Source of the DNA: Pomphorhynchus laevis
Lineage: Eukaryota > Acanthocephala > Palaeacanthocephala > Echinorhynchida > Pomphorhynchidae
Reading direction: 5' to 3'
DNA length: 64,000 bases
Assembly (NCBI GenBank): GCA_012934845.2
Contig: WNNJ02001520.1
Span: 186,001 to 250,000, forward strand
Shown: positions 37,301 through 46,473 of the stretch, piece after piece
Position numbering within the stretch: position 1 is the stretch's first letter
Layout: each line of letters opens with the position of its first letter
Position numbers and translations under genes: made by a program
Notes under the pieces: model-generated
What the model saw: only the letters and a program-made list of their open reading frames with translations
The model's database searches: none
Told to the model about the DNA's origin: nothing

Positions 37301-39187
37301 GAAAATAATGGTGTGTTCTTAGTGTACTTACAAGATCGTACGAAGGATTTTTATAATTATCTTAATTATAATTCTTATTTAAGAATTTAAATTATATTAT
37401 TTAAGAATAAATTTAAAGAATGAATTTGCAAATATTTTAAGCATTTATGGAATTTTAAAACGATATTACAAATTATTTATTTTGATAGCGATATCCTTGA
37501 ATAAAATATACTTCAATGTGGACAAATGTAAATTAAAAACACATTGTCAGTGATGATTAGTTAGTATAGCTTGCTTATAGAAAGTCATTATATCCGTAAA
37601 AGCAGTAATCAATACCGCATGTCATCAATTAAAGAAGGCAAGCCTACATAATGACGAGCACGATATCATACAAACAGTTTAATGAAGTATAACGAAGCTC
37701 CTTTTAAAAATAACTACAAAATCTCAAGTAAATGATTATTAGTTTAAGGATAACAAGTGTTCAAAAACGCTCAAAATCAACAGCGTTTGTTTATTACGAA
37801 TTATAATTGTTGTTTATTTTAAGCAATTTATAATGTATACAGGAAGATGCTAACGAGGTTAGCAAAATATCAAATAAAATGTACAACTTTTTTTATCCAT
37901 TTCATAATTCTTTATCAATAATGGATCATTATCAACTATTTACATATGCATAAAGAATTATTTACATTCAAGGCTTTTTCACTGAGTTCGTCGACCTTGG
38001 CTCGAACAAACTGTCCACCAACGAGAGTATCCTGCTCGAGAGATTTCTAAGATTCAATAGATTAACACATAAATCAAGTCATGTCACTAATTAGCCAATT
38101 CTTACATATTTTCGTCTTGCTTCCTTCAGTGCTTCGCTTTGTTCAAGTTTGCCAGCTTCATCTCGAAACTTTTTAATATTGGCCTATACGAACAAAAATT
38201 ATTACTAATAATGCGTTATTTATAAACCATATAATCTAATAAATATCAAATATTTACAAATGTTAAATTGACAAAATATAAATATTTCATAAATACAAAT
38301 AATATATAATTTGAAAATGTATAAAATTTATTTAAATAATGGGAGTGCTCTTACGTAGAATTTCAAGGATTAGTAATACAGTCATAACAAACTTTTTATT
38401 GTTTAATCAAGTGTATTACCATTAAAGCAAATCAGAATCGAAAACTTAATTTTCAAACTAAATGAAGAAATGTTCCATTGCTGAAATCGTAATTACTAAT
38501 AAAAAAGTGAGGTAAAGATCAGAGGGTGCCAATGGAAATAATAGTCGTTACAACAATAAACGTAAATAAATTTTTCAGGTTATAAGATCTAACTCGCAAT
38601 TAAATAATAACAAATGTGACTTAATAAAATAAATAAATAACATTAATAACAGCAGATACTCAATGCATAAAACCAAGCCTGGTGATAGTTGTTACTTGCC
38701 ATGGTAGAGAGAGATTAGAAATGTAATACATGGCGAGCGTATCTTTCATTATTTTAGCAAGACCTACACAAGAACATCATCAGTTGATTGCCGTTAAACA
38801 GATGTCTCTTAAACCTAAGTGCTTAGAACACTCACTAATGTAATAAGCATGAAAAATATCATTTATAATTTTATGTAATATGTAGTAACGCCATATGTAA
38901 TGTATTTTACAATTAAGGTGAAGGAAGATCACAATTAAGATCAATATGAGTATATTTGTGTACATAAAATCATGATTCCGTTAAATCGCTAAAATGTTTT
39001 TAATAGAGCTATATGTACGGACAGCGGCGGCATTTAGCTGAAAGTTTATTATAGAAACGTATAATTTATAAATATTCGAAATCAGACAAATTACCTTGAT
39101 TTCTTTATTTTTTGAGAATTCCTCTTTGATGTTATTGATAAATGAAGAAAAAAATCCGCCGTCTTTTGAGTACTGCTGGCTAAGATT
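25309..39187 (-). CDS. TIMM44: TIMM44, mitochondrial import motor tether (11 exons found, 5' exon missing)
   Basis: TIM44 sits on the matrix face of the inner membrane, binds the TIM23 channel and tethers mitochondrial Hsp70. I assembled eleven minus-strand exons with GT-AG junctions and matching phase: 39095-39187, 38106-38183, 37966-38046, 36344-36618, 34888-34973, 32975-33067, 30505-30632, 30403-30453, 29443-29532, 26141-26251, 25309-25431 (stop at 25309-25311). They give 402 residues; human TIM44 has 452. Landmarks: GGFFSSFINNIKEEFSKNKE, IKKFRDEAGKLEQSEALKEA, an SDLAKQ-to-VMLRKRSELA segment, NVVLHKDWSWYDSWQNFKDN, KYDESDNTVIRATKF, SMFLSKTDLSEALNEI, then the Tim44 C-terminal domain (LDILRDWCHEAVF, GKLMEQGPIVVVTF, VWALCRDQ, CWRLIDMS). 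The missing first exon should carry the presequence; I could not find it upstream of 39187. Introns range from under 60 bases to about 3.2 kb and hold several repeats. Confidence 0.95.
26410..26512. repeat. 103-bp dispersed repeat, copy 1 (TIMM44 intergenic side of intron)
   Basis: Nearly identical to 27497-27599, both in the intron between the exons at 26141 and 29443. It starts ATTATCTCCTTTAAAATAAA and ends TCTTTGTCACATCA, and holds a small hairpin AAGATATT/AATATCTT. The close match points to a recent duplication or a short mobile element. Confidence 0.8.
27497..27599. repeat. 103-bp dispersed repeat, copy 2
   Basis: Partner of 26410-26512 in direct orientation, differing at only a few positions. 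Confidence 0.8.
27600..28090 (+). other. possible LINE endonuclease remnant with a local tandem duplication
   Basis: Within a TIMM44 intron, a frame near 27.75-27.85 kb reads YVDLFITNNHVSHCF, like the end of a LINE endonuclease (D-L-x-x-T). A segment of about 60 bases at 27857-27918 is repeated at 27929-27987 (ATCACGAAT...GAGTTAGA). The end near 28060 has CTAAGCGTCAAATAAACAA, vaguely like LINE tails in this window. The evidence is weak. Confidence 0.35.
29371..29413. repeat. perfect 19-bp hairpin in TIMM44 intron
   Basis: A perfect inverted repeat with 19-bp arms (29371-29389 and 29395-29413) and a five-base loop TCTAT. It starts about 30 bases inside the intron that follows the exon at 29443-29532 on the minus strand. 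The arm reads AATACACTGGTACTATTTT. It could fold in the pre-mRNA near the 5' splice site, or be a tiny palindromic insertion. Confidence 0.85.
30780..31027. repeat. palindromic element in TIMM44 intron, decayed
   Basis: Imperfect terminal arms: AATAATTTATTTTTATATTT at the left and its approximate reverse complement at 30985-31027. The left side has, on the minus strand (30793-30823), TTGATGA, then a GTTAG/CTAAC stem, then TAAATATA. The right side has a rearranged copy with GCTAGCAAAATATA. These look like worn members of the CTGANGA/GAAA palindrome family at 34454, 36893, 37840 and 62161. Confidence 0.5.
32075..32170 (+). promoter_or_regulatory. promoter-like TATA box inside a TIMM44 intron
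   Basis: A clear TATA element (CAGTATATAAAGCCGC near 32081-32096) stands in a short GC-richer island, opposite in strand to TIMM44. About 30 bases on is CATTTTGTGTTCAGCC, a plausible start region. A perfect GGTAAC/GTTACC hairpin follows at about 32126-32142. The only downstream frame is 13 codons, so any transcript would be non-coding or spliced. Confidence 0.35.
34454..34610. repeat. palindromic element with hammerhead-like core, copy 1
   Basis: Long arms (about 34454-34491 and 34536-34580) pair through GGATCAAAGAAAAGAGGAA and its complement. The centre, on the minus strand at 34493-34524, has CTGGAGG, a stem GCTAAG/GTTAGC with a four-base loop, GAAA, then TATA. Two positions of the CTGANGA box are changed. 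The tail ATTATTTATCAATTAATGGA and on to CAACTATTTA (ends 34610) is shared with copies at 37.9 and 62.3 kb. It lies in a TIMM44 intron. Confidence 0.75.
35115..35260. repeat. repeated CRE-like palindromes in TIMM44 intron
   Basis: A cluster of TGACGTC(A) words: AATGACGTCATG near 35157, AATGACGTCG near 35190, and ATGACATCATG near 35220, set in two related segments with ATGTTTCATNAT. TGACGTCA is the binding word of CREB/ATF factors, but here the words come from a local repeat and may have no regulatory role. Confidence 0.4.
35362..35404 (-). ncRNA. hammerhead-like motif of a different sequence (degenerate)
   Basis: On the minus strand: GCCA, then CTGACGA, a GCCG/CGGC stem with loop TAACG, AAAA in place of GAAA, the self-complementary AGCT, T, and TGGT that can pair with the leading GCCA. 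The order matches a type I hammerhead layout with a very short palindromic stem III, but G12 of the catalytic core is replaced by A and one extra base stands between CTGACGA and the stem. It is probably inactive. It lies in a TIMM44 intron. Confidence 0.35.
36893..37070. repeat. palindromic element with two opposed hammerhead-like cores, copy 2
   Basis: The best copy. On the minus strand at 36947-36978 there is an exact CTGATGA box, a six-pair stem (GTTAAC with GTTAGC, one G-T pair, loop AGTA), GAAA and TATC. About 15 bases away, on the plus strand (about 36995-37026), a mirror core reads CGAAGA, GCTAAC/GTTAGT, GAAA, TATC. Outer arms (TTGGAGTTAGATCAAAG and its near complement ending about 37072) enclose both. 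One unpaired base separates the CTGATGA box from the stem in every copy. It lies in a TIMM44 intron. Confidence 0.75.
37840..37942 (+). repeat. hammerhead-like repeat, copy 3 (half element)
   Basis: The plus-strand core at 37840-37871 has CAGGAAGA for CTGAAGA, a GCTAAC/GTTAGC stem with loop GAG, AAAA for GAAA, then TATC. The shared tail TTTATCAATAATGGATCATT and on to CAACTATTTA follows to 37942. The left arm is missing. It stands just downstream (minus sense) of the TIMM44 exon at 37966-38046. Confidence 0.65.
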
Positions 39188-40196
39188 CTATGCATGAACA
39201 GAGTATTGGAAATCAAAACAATACAGTGTATTAGTTGATGAACAAAATTGAACATAAAAATTATCAAATAGGTATGTCAAGAAATTTCAAACAACTAAAA
39301 TTTATTATTGGCATTGTGATATTGTTAGCGTGAAATAAACTTTGCTGTAATAGCGTACATATTAATTAATAGCTTAAATAAATTAAATACAAAATTTTAA
39401 AAATTTTTGTGCGTAAAACGTTTCCCAATAATTTTGCCACATCATTTGATGCATAAATAATTTGATTTATGTATATTATGCATGTTTTTTTTATTTTCAA
39501 GCGCAGTGTTTATTTGTCACGTTTTTGCAGTTACTAAATCATCACGTATTTTTCAGTACTGTAGATTTGTTGAAGGTGTCTACACAACAAAACACTCAAA
39601 ATAAAAGTGTACTGTAATTCAGTATAATCCCTGCTTTTATTGTTCAGTGGCTTTCAACAAGGCAGTTGCTTTCCAAATTGGATCCACTGTCTTAAAAGAA
39701 ATCATATTGTGTTTTATTAGATTTTAGAAATCTACATAAGTTTCAATATTTTTAATATCTGCTACAACTTTATTATTATATTATATGAGTAGTTAAATGA
39801 AGGTTCGACATATATGCTAGAGTCATAATATAAGGCTTAGCTAATTGTATCATTCAAGTACATTATAAATAAACATTAATTCGTAACAACAAAGAACAGC
39901 AATTTTCATTTCCTTTTATTCGAGAGAGAGTACATAAAAATAACGTATCTTTGTTTTACAAATTTAAAAAACAGTTTAGAAGTTAAATGTTGGATCTGCA
40001 AAAAAATGTGTGCATAAGAAATGACAAATATTTGTTTTGCAAATGATGTAAGCAATAGTTTAGAAGTTAAATGTTGGATCTGCATTAAAGCGCATGATCA
40101 TATAACCTTACAAATCAAGTAAAGCTTAACATTTAAAACATTTCTTCGAGCAGGCTTTTAGTTCAATATTCGAAACATCATATTCTGGAATATATA
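39188..40196. other. region 5' of the found TIMM44 exons
   Basis: The TIMM44 presequence exon and promoter should be here or beyond, but no ATG with a good donor site was found. A 26-bp direct repeat (GTTTAGAAGTTAAATGTTGG and on to TCTGCA) occurs near 39975 and 40057. A minus-strand stretch at about 39650-39705 reads TVDPIWKATALLKATEQ and then a stop after a good acceptor; I cannot assign it. Confidence 0.35.
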
Positions 40197-40742
40197 TATA
40201 ATCAAGAATTTTGCCAAAAACCGGAGTTCGATTACAAGCAGAGTAGAATTCGTTATCACTCCTAGACGATCTGATGGTAGCCGGCAGCACTCATCAGTAG
40301 GGTGAACTACCATCAGTCGTTTCGGCTGCCTTGTGATATATTGAAAAGGCATCTCCGAGAATTCGCTGACGTGGTAGCATGGGCATAGCCTCTTTAAGCA
40401 AACCACGTGCTTTCCGGATCATCCTAATTTAATCGGCAGGAAATTTTGCTGCTGTGGTTGGTTGTTTTCAAACAACCAATTAAATCGGCAGCAAAATTTC
40501 CTGCCGATTAAATTAGGATGATCCGGAAAGCACGTGGTTTGCTTAAAGAGGCTATGCCCATGCTACCACGTCAGCGAATTCTCGGAGATGCCTTTTCAAT
40601 ACATCACAATCAGCCGAAACGACTGATGGTAGTTCACCCTACTGATGAGTGCTGCCGGCTACCATCAGATCGTCTAGGAGTGATAACGAAGTCTGCTCTG
40701 CTTGTAATCGAACTCCGGTTTTTGGCAAAATTCTTGATTATA
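40197..40742. repeat. large near-perfect inverted repeat (about 255-bp arms)
   Basis: Arms 40197-40452 and 40488-40742 are reverse complements with a few differences. The 35-bp spacer itself contains an 8-bp hairpin (GGTTGTTT/AAACAACC). The arms are far richer in GC than the flanks. Each arm read outward from the centre keeps an open frame of about 75 codons that includes PKRLMVVHPTDECCRLPSDR. I do not recognise the peptide. It may be a foldback element, or a head-to-head duplication of an unknown gene or element fragment. Confidence 0.85.
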
Positions 40743-41790
40743 CAACTGTAGCTTGTAAGCTCCCGGAGAACAGTGTGAACCATTCAGCTCTTAAATTATA
40801 TATATACTATTATGCAATATATGCCTCCTTGTGAGGAAAACATAATGATTTATTCAGAGTACACCGTTTGGTGTCACAGGGCAGGTGTAACAACAATTTA
40901 TAATATATTTGTACGCTTGAAGGTGTCCCTGTTATACAGCATTTCTATTAAAAGAAATTTAGTGCCTGATGGATGGTTAAACTGCATTAACAGTTTAATA
41001 AGGCTAAAATTATGTATCATTTACTGTGCAATGAAAAATTACATGGTGTTAAAATTACATGAAATTTAAATGCATCAAATTTCAGAATTATTATTCAAAA
41101 TTTAGACAACCTTACTACTTTATATTAGAAAATCTTACTCCTTAACGTATTAAAATATTTATTATTCTTAATCAATATTTTTACATGATTATTTTTTAGG
41201 TAAACATAGAAGCAAAGATTGATTTTATTTTTGTATTGAATTTTCAAATTGTAAATAAAACAATTGAAGCTTTTTATCAATAAATCTTGATTATTACAGG
41301 AAAAGCGTAATTTATTTTGAAATAAAAAGTAATATTGACAAACGTTTTTATTAAAAATAGCAAACAAATCCTATTATAATTTACATATAGATTATATAAT
41401 TTGTATGTGTGCGCACATTTAATAATGAATATTATTGAACATTAAACGTCAATTGGGTGAGCATAAAAATGTTTTATAGAAACGAATAATAATAATAATA
41501 AAAAAGGCCGGTGAATTATTGGAAACCTTAACATACCCTTATTGGATATCGAGTATATTGACAACGCCGAATAAATCCAGATCGTAAAAATGTTGATTTC
41601 ATGCTTGTTTTAAGATGTTAAAAGTACAATAACAATTTGAATCAAAACCACTTTAATCTGAAAAGCAATTAAAGACATACTAGCAAAGGACATACAAATA
41701 ACCTTAAATTTAAAACAAATACAATTTGAACAAAATTCTAAATTATTCAAAATTAGAAAATTGTCTATTTAACATAAATAAATAGTGAAA
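40743..41790. other. intergenic, nothing recognised
   Basis: AT-rich DNA. Short frames on both strands show no motif. The flank just right of the inverted repeat (40743-41070) keeps an open frame, but its peptide is not recognised. Confidence 0.3.
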
Positions 41791-41999
41791 GTCTGTTGTC
41801 AAAATGGAAGCCTAGGAAAACGAGATTGTCAACGATAGGAAGAATTGTAGAATTTAATGATACGGAGTAAGGTTCTCCTCCGAAGCGTCGAGGAAGGATC
41901 AACATTATTTTTGATTTATTAGGATTCAGAGAAAGGCGAAGATAAGAATAATGATTAAAAATTGAGGCAAGACAGTTGGAAGCAGAAACACTAAAATCC
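41791..41999 (-). mobile_element. LINE family A fragment (RT region)
   Basis: A minus-strand piece about 210 bases long that matches the RT part of LINE A around 45640-45840 (SLNPKKSKIMWIL and RIVEFN on the complement). Both ends are cut inside the RT. It abuts a plus-strand fragment of another LINE. Confidence 0.75.
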
Positions 42000-42900
42000 T
42001 AGCGTTTGCGGATGACCTCAAGTTATGGCGGTGCATTCAATCGTATCATGACTCTTTTCTGCTCCAGGAAGATTTAGATAATATTGTTAGGTGAAGTAAT
42101 GAGACAGGACTGATGTTAAATACATCAAAGTGCTGCCACATGCACTTAGGACATAAGAAATTTCCTTTCAGATATAAATTAGGTGCCAAGACAATTACGC
42201 AGGTACAATGCACAAAAGATTTGGGAATACTTGTGCACAAGTCATTGAAGAGTCGTCCAAACACGGACAGAATCATCCAAACGACCAGGAAACTTAGCTA
42301 TGTGGTCCGGAGGTGTTTTTGTAATCCATCGGCTTCCTGTCTTAAAATAATATACAATTCACTTATTCGTCATATTATTGAATATTATATACCTGCAGTA
42401 TTTCCATGTACACGTGGTGAGATAAATGAGCTTGAAAATGTCTTCCGTAGGTTGACGAGATCGTGCCATTCCCTCAGGAAATTGTCTTACAAGGACCGCT
42501 GGTGCAATATAGGAGTTCCTTCAGTCCGTACTAGTATAGTATGTCTTGATATTTTGTTTTAGGGATATGTTATTCGAGCGTGACGGATTCCCGGTCAACT
42601 GTATTCAGCAAAGCCAGCGAACTACTAAACGAGGTCACTCTCTTACTGTGAGGACCCTGCATCACGGCAAACTCGAAAGACTATATCGCCTTTCTCATCG
42701 AGCAGTGAGGCTTTGGAACAAACTTCCAGAGAATATCATCAACATATCAAATAGAGTGCATTTCAAGAAAACGCTAATTACATGGCTTTGCACAAATTAT
42801 AATTTCAATATCCTGTATCCGTATTAATATTTTGCTGACATAAAATTGGTTTTACCGTGAGCAGACAAAACAGCTGCATGGCTATAGTCTTGTATGTTAT
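42000..42900 (+). mobile_element. CR1-like LINE, 3' fragment
   Basis: The fragment starts at the catalytic RT block (AFADDLKLW, about 42005) and continues through the thumb (GLMLNTSKCCHMHLGH, VQCTKDLGILVHKSLK) and the C-terminal region (LSHRAVRLWNKLPENIINIS) to a 3' end with GACAAAACAGCTGCATGGCT and a TATAATAATAT tail. One stop splits the frame near 42085 and a frame change is seen near 42560. The 3' end matches those at 22.1 kb and, reversed, 61.45 kb. Confidence 0.8.
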
Positions 42901-43740
42901 AATAATATATCGTAAAGTCAAAGGTTTAGAACTTTGCAGCAAATGCATAAAAACTGATCGGCCGGTAATTGCTTACGTTTGTACGATCACCATTTTTTTA
43001 AAAACAGATAAAACTACGCATTTTTCCAATCGTCTGGACAAAAACGAGTATCTAAAAATCTGAACTAAAATATGATAATATTATTGGAAACGTTTCGAAG
43101 TAGGATGGATGGAAGATTATCGGGTCCTGCAGACGAGCATTGTTTTAGCCTTAGTAATTCATCGCGTACTGAATAAGCGTTTATACATGAAAAATGGCAT
43201 GCTTCGTCACATGTAAGCATATTGTAATCGGCTTGTTGGGTATGATGGCCTATAGTTGTAAAACTCTTTTAAGAGGTGATTAGTAATTAAGTAATATTCG
43301 GTTACTAAGTTATCATCAGCTTTGATTCATAGTTTTTGATTGTGCATTTTAAAATACTTTATGCATAGCGAAATTATAGCTTTACGGTTTAACTCAAAAC
43401 GCACGTAGTATGGTGTGAACGAATCTCATCTTTTCGAATATCCATTATATGTAACATTTGACAATTCTAGTTCTGATGTTATAAAACGTTGGCAGTAAAT
43501 TCGAAATTGTCTAATAATGATATCAGATCACTTCGCTCCATTAAAGACACTAATAAAACATCGTAATGCATTATACATATAATATCGTTTAGATCTGTCA
43601 TCTCGATTGGCATACAGTGCCTGTCGCAATCAGTGTTTTAGAGCTAAATTTCGTAAGCGCATAATCTAGGAACGTAAAAAATTAATTCGATTAATTCAAC
43701 CTTAATTCGATTAAATTCGTCAAATTACATCTCATACATC
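42901..43740 (+). other. intergenic with a short LINE endonuclease remnant
   Basis: Mostly unassigned. Around 43510-43690 a broken frame reads MISDHFAPLKTLIKHRNAL and later YSACRNQCFRAKFRKR, which fits the end of a LINE endonuclease and the basic linker after it. Confidence 0.35.
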
Positions 43741-46460
43741 TAATGCGTCTAACCATGGCGGTATTGTTGCCATTCCTCGTCACCCAATGTCTTTACGTAA
43801 AATCAACGTTAACATCCGTTACACTTCGTTCGAATTACTCATATGCAGATTATCAACGCATTTCCCTATGGAACTTGTGATTGTATACCGTCCAGGTTCA
43901 GTTGCCCCATCACGTATCTTCTTTAACGACCTTGCAGATCTAATGTCTCACTGTTCATTGTCTTATACTCCTTCTTTTGTTCTCGGTGACTTTTAACATT
44001 CGTTTTGATCGCACGGCTGACTCTGATTCTATCACTTTAATTAATCTTTTTTCTGATTTTAACTATAAATTACTTTCAACAAACCCAACTCATATTCTCG
44101 GCGGTGCTCTCGACATCATTGCAGTTCCTAACTGCTTCAATGACTATACCTCCTTGTCAATTGCTGATCCTGGTTTGTCCTATCATTTCCATGTCACTCT
44201 TACTCGTCCCCATCCTCCTTCTCTGCCTCCATCATTATCCACAACAAGTCGACCATGGAAGCTTCTCGATATCCCTGATCTCTGCACAGCCTTACTCAAT
44301 TCTTCACTCTTTTCACTTCCTCTTCACTATCTCTCTCCCGATGATCTCTGCATTCTGTTTGATTCTGAACTTACGTCGATCCTCAATAACCTTCTGCCTA
44401 GTCGACTTCGACGATCCCAGCGCTTGCGTCATGCTCCCTGGTTCGATTCTGACTGTAGTCTTTCTAAGCGTCGACTCCGTCACTCTTTTCGTATGTATAA
44501 ACGCTTTCTTAAACATTCACCCAACTCACTCCCTCCAAATCTTCGTGATTCCTACTTTTCTCAACGCCGTTCACATCTCATTCTTATACGTACTAAACGT
44601 ACTCTCTTTTGGCGAAATCAACTCGAGTCATCTTCCAACACTAAATCTCATTGGAAAATCTTAAACTCAATTCTTTCACGATCATCTACCCCTTGTAATA
44701 TAAATCCTGATGAATTTTCTTCTTATCTACAAACTAAGCTATCTAATTTACTTTTCCTAACACCCATAGCCCCCTTGTACCCACTCTTATCTTTAAATAC
44801 TTCCCTCTCAGAACTATTCCACCTTCTTCCCGTTTCGTCTGATGAAGTTTCTTCTGTTCTGCAGTCATTACCTAATAAAACCTCTCCTTATGACCCAATT
44901 CCCACCCACTTGCTTAAAAAAATTTGCTCATCTATATCACCCTTCCTAACCACATTGTTCAACTCGTCCATCCGTAGCCGTACATTTCCTTCCATCTGGA
45001 AATGCGCCACTGTTCGTCCTCTCATCAAAAAGCAATCTCTCGACCCTTCACTACCATCTTCGTACCGTCCTATCTCACTTCTCCAAACCCTCTCTAAACT
45101 CCTTAAGCGTCTTGTTCTCAATCAACTTAATGCATATCTATTTTCCTCCAACTTGTTTCCTCCCTTCCAAGCCGCTTTTCGCTCTAATTACTCTACCGAA
45201 ATTGCATGTCTTAAAGATTATAACGACTTACTCATATCTCGCGATCATAAATTATGTAGTGTCATAGTTTCTCTTAATCTCTCATCTGCTTTTGACATCG
45301 TCGATCACTCGATTCTTCTCCATCATCTTCGTCATGATTATGGCTTCTCTTTATCCACTGTATCATGGTTTTCTTCATATCTAAAAAACCGTACTTTTCG
45401 CATTTGTTCTAACTATTCTCTCTTCTATCCTTCTTCCATCCCATCCGTTGTTCCACAAGGCTCCGTATTAGGCGCTTTGCTTTTCTCTCTTCTTATAAGT
45501 GATTTGTCTTCTATTTCTCATACATTTAACTTCCATGTTATGCAATATGCTGATGACATTCTCATCTATGCTCATGCACCTGTTTATCGTATTCACGATC
45601 TTAGTCTTTCCGCTTCGGACTGTCTTGTCTCAATTTCCAATCATCTTTCTTCTCTTCGTATTTCTCTAAATCCTAAAAAATCAAAAATAATGTGGATCCT
45701 TCCTCGACGCCTCGGCTTCGAACCTCCCTCCGTATCATTAAATTCTACAATTCTTCCTATCGTTGATAATCTCGTTTTCCTAGGCTTCCATTTTGACAAC
45801 CGACTTTCACTTAAACCTTTCGTTAGAGATAAAGTACGCTCATCTACCTTGATACTCCGCAACCTCCGTCAAGTTCGTAGATTGATCGATTTCCCTCCTT
45901 GTATGACTCTCATATCATCTCTGCTATTTTCAAGACTCGATTATTGTCTTAGTCTTTTTTCCAACTCACCTAAATCAACTCTTCTTCCCCTACAACGCAT
46001 CGTCAACGCAGCTGTCCGAATTCTCCTCCGTCTTCGTCGTTTTGATCATACATCCTACCATCTTGCTTCTCTCGATTTGCCTACAATTTATTGTCGTGTT
46101 CAAATTCGTCTTCTTATCGTTGCTTTCCGCCTTGTAACTTTTCATACCCCTTAATTTCTCAACCTTCCTTTTCTTGATAATTCTCGTCCTGTTTACTGTT
46201 CCTTGCGTTCCTGTAATTCCCTTCTTTTACATGTCCCAAACTACTCTACCTCCTTTGGACTCCGCTCCTTCCTGGTGGCTGCTCCTCTATCGTGGAATAC
46301 TGCCCATTCATATACGCCAATCAACTTCCCTGCAGTGCTTCAAACGACAAATCCGATCCCATTTTAACAATTTATCTGCTTGACTTTTTCATTTTTGTTT
46401 GTGGACTTGTAAGCGTACAGCTTGTACGCATTTGCCACATTAAATAAATTTGTATCATAT
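43741..46460 (+). mobile_element. LINE family A, copy 1 (CR1/L2-like), ORF2 nearly intact
   Basis: A plus-strand LINE copy lacking ORF1 and the start of the endonuclease. It contains endonuclease (VYRPGSVAPS, LGDF|NIRFDR with a frame change near 43990, THILGGALDIIAVPN), RT and C-terminal region. The 3' UTR (46383-46460) holds the hairpin GCGTACAGCTTGTACGC and the end CCACATTAAATAAATTTG. LINE B copy 1 begins within 15-20 bases of this end. Confidence 0.9.
43977..46154 (+). CDS. LINE A ORF2: endonuclease C-part plus reverse transcriptase (725 aa)
   Basis: A 725-codon frame with the end of the AP endonuclease (NIRFDRTADSD, ALDIIAVPN; the usual SDH is replaced by SYH in PGLSYHFHV), a basic linker with RLRHSFRMYKRFLK, then RT: SSYRPISLLQTLSKLLKR near residue 360, LNLSSAFDIVDHS near 435, SVVPQGSVLGALLF near 490, and the catalytic YADDILIY near 523. 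The frame enters from 43787-43996 by one frame change and ends early at 46154; the last C-terminal block (LLHVPNYSTSFGLRSFLV) continues in another frame. The SDH change and the frame changes make it inactive, though the RT itself looks whole. Confidence 0.85.
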   Translation: MFSVTFNIRFDRTADSDSITLINLFSDFNYKLLSTNPTHILGGALDIIAVPNCFNDYTSLSIADPGLSYHFHVTLTRPHPPSLPPSLSTTSRPWKLLDIPDLCTALLNSSLFSLPLHYLSPDDLCILFDSELTSILNNLLPSRLRRSQRLRHAPWFDSDCSLSKRRLRHSFRMYKRFLKHSPNSLPPNLRDSYFSQRRSHLILIRTKRTLFWRNQLESSSNTKSHWKILNSILSRSSTPCNINPDEFSSYLQTKLSNLLFLTPIAPLYPLLSLNTSLSELFHLLPVSSDEVSSVLQSLPNKTSPYDPIPTHLLKKICSSISPFLTTLFNSSIRSRTFPSIWKCATVRPLIKKQSLDPSLPSSYRPISLLQTLSKLLKRLVLNQLNAYLFSSNLFPPFQAAFRSNYSTEIACLKDYNDLLISRDHKLCSVIVSLNLSSAFDIVDHSILLHHLRHDYGFSLSTVSWFSSYLKNRTFRICSNYSLFYPSSIPSVVPQGSVLGALLFSLLISDLSSISHTFNFHVMQYADDILIYAHAPVYRIHDLSLSASDCLVSISNHLSSLRISLNPKKSKIMWILPRRLGFEPPSVSLNSTILPIVDNLVFLGFHFDNRLSLKPFVRDKVRSSTLILRNLRQVRRLIDFPPCMTLISSLLFSRLDYCLSLFSNSPKSTLLPLQRIVNAAVRILLRLRRFDHTSYHLASLDLPTIYCRVQIRLLIVAFRLVTFHTP

Positions 46461-46473
46461 TAAACCTATCCAA

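Noticed and set aside
38780-38965. A 61-codon minus-strand frame in a TIMM44 intron as a presequence exon
   Set aside because: It is very hydrophobic, lies downstream of the first found exon, and has no suitable splice sites.
39650-39712. A possible minus-strand exon reading TVDPIWKATALLKATEQ then stop
   Set aside because: It has a fair acceptor but no matching upstream donor or known protein. Its stop prevents joining to the TIMM44 exon at 39187.
40225-40245. GTTCGATTACA as a tRNA B box
   Set aside because: There is no A box or cloverleaf around it; it is simply part of the inverted repeat.
40158-40751. Two small host genes, one in each foldback arm
   Set aside because: They are mirror copies of one unrecognised frame; no splice sites, poly(A) signals or known domain were found. 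They are treated as part of the inverted repeat.
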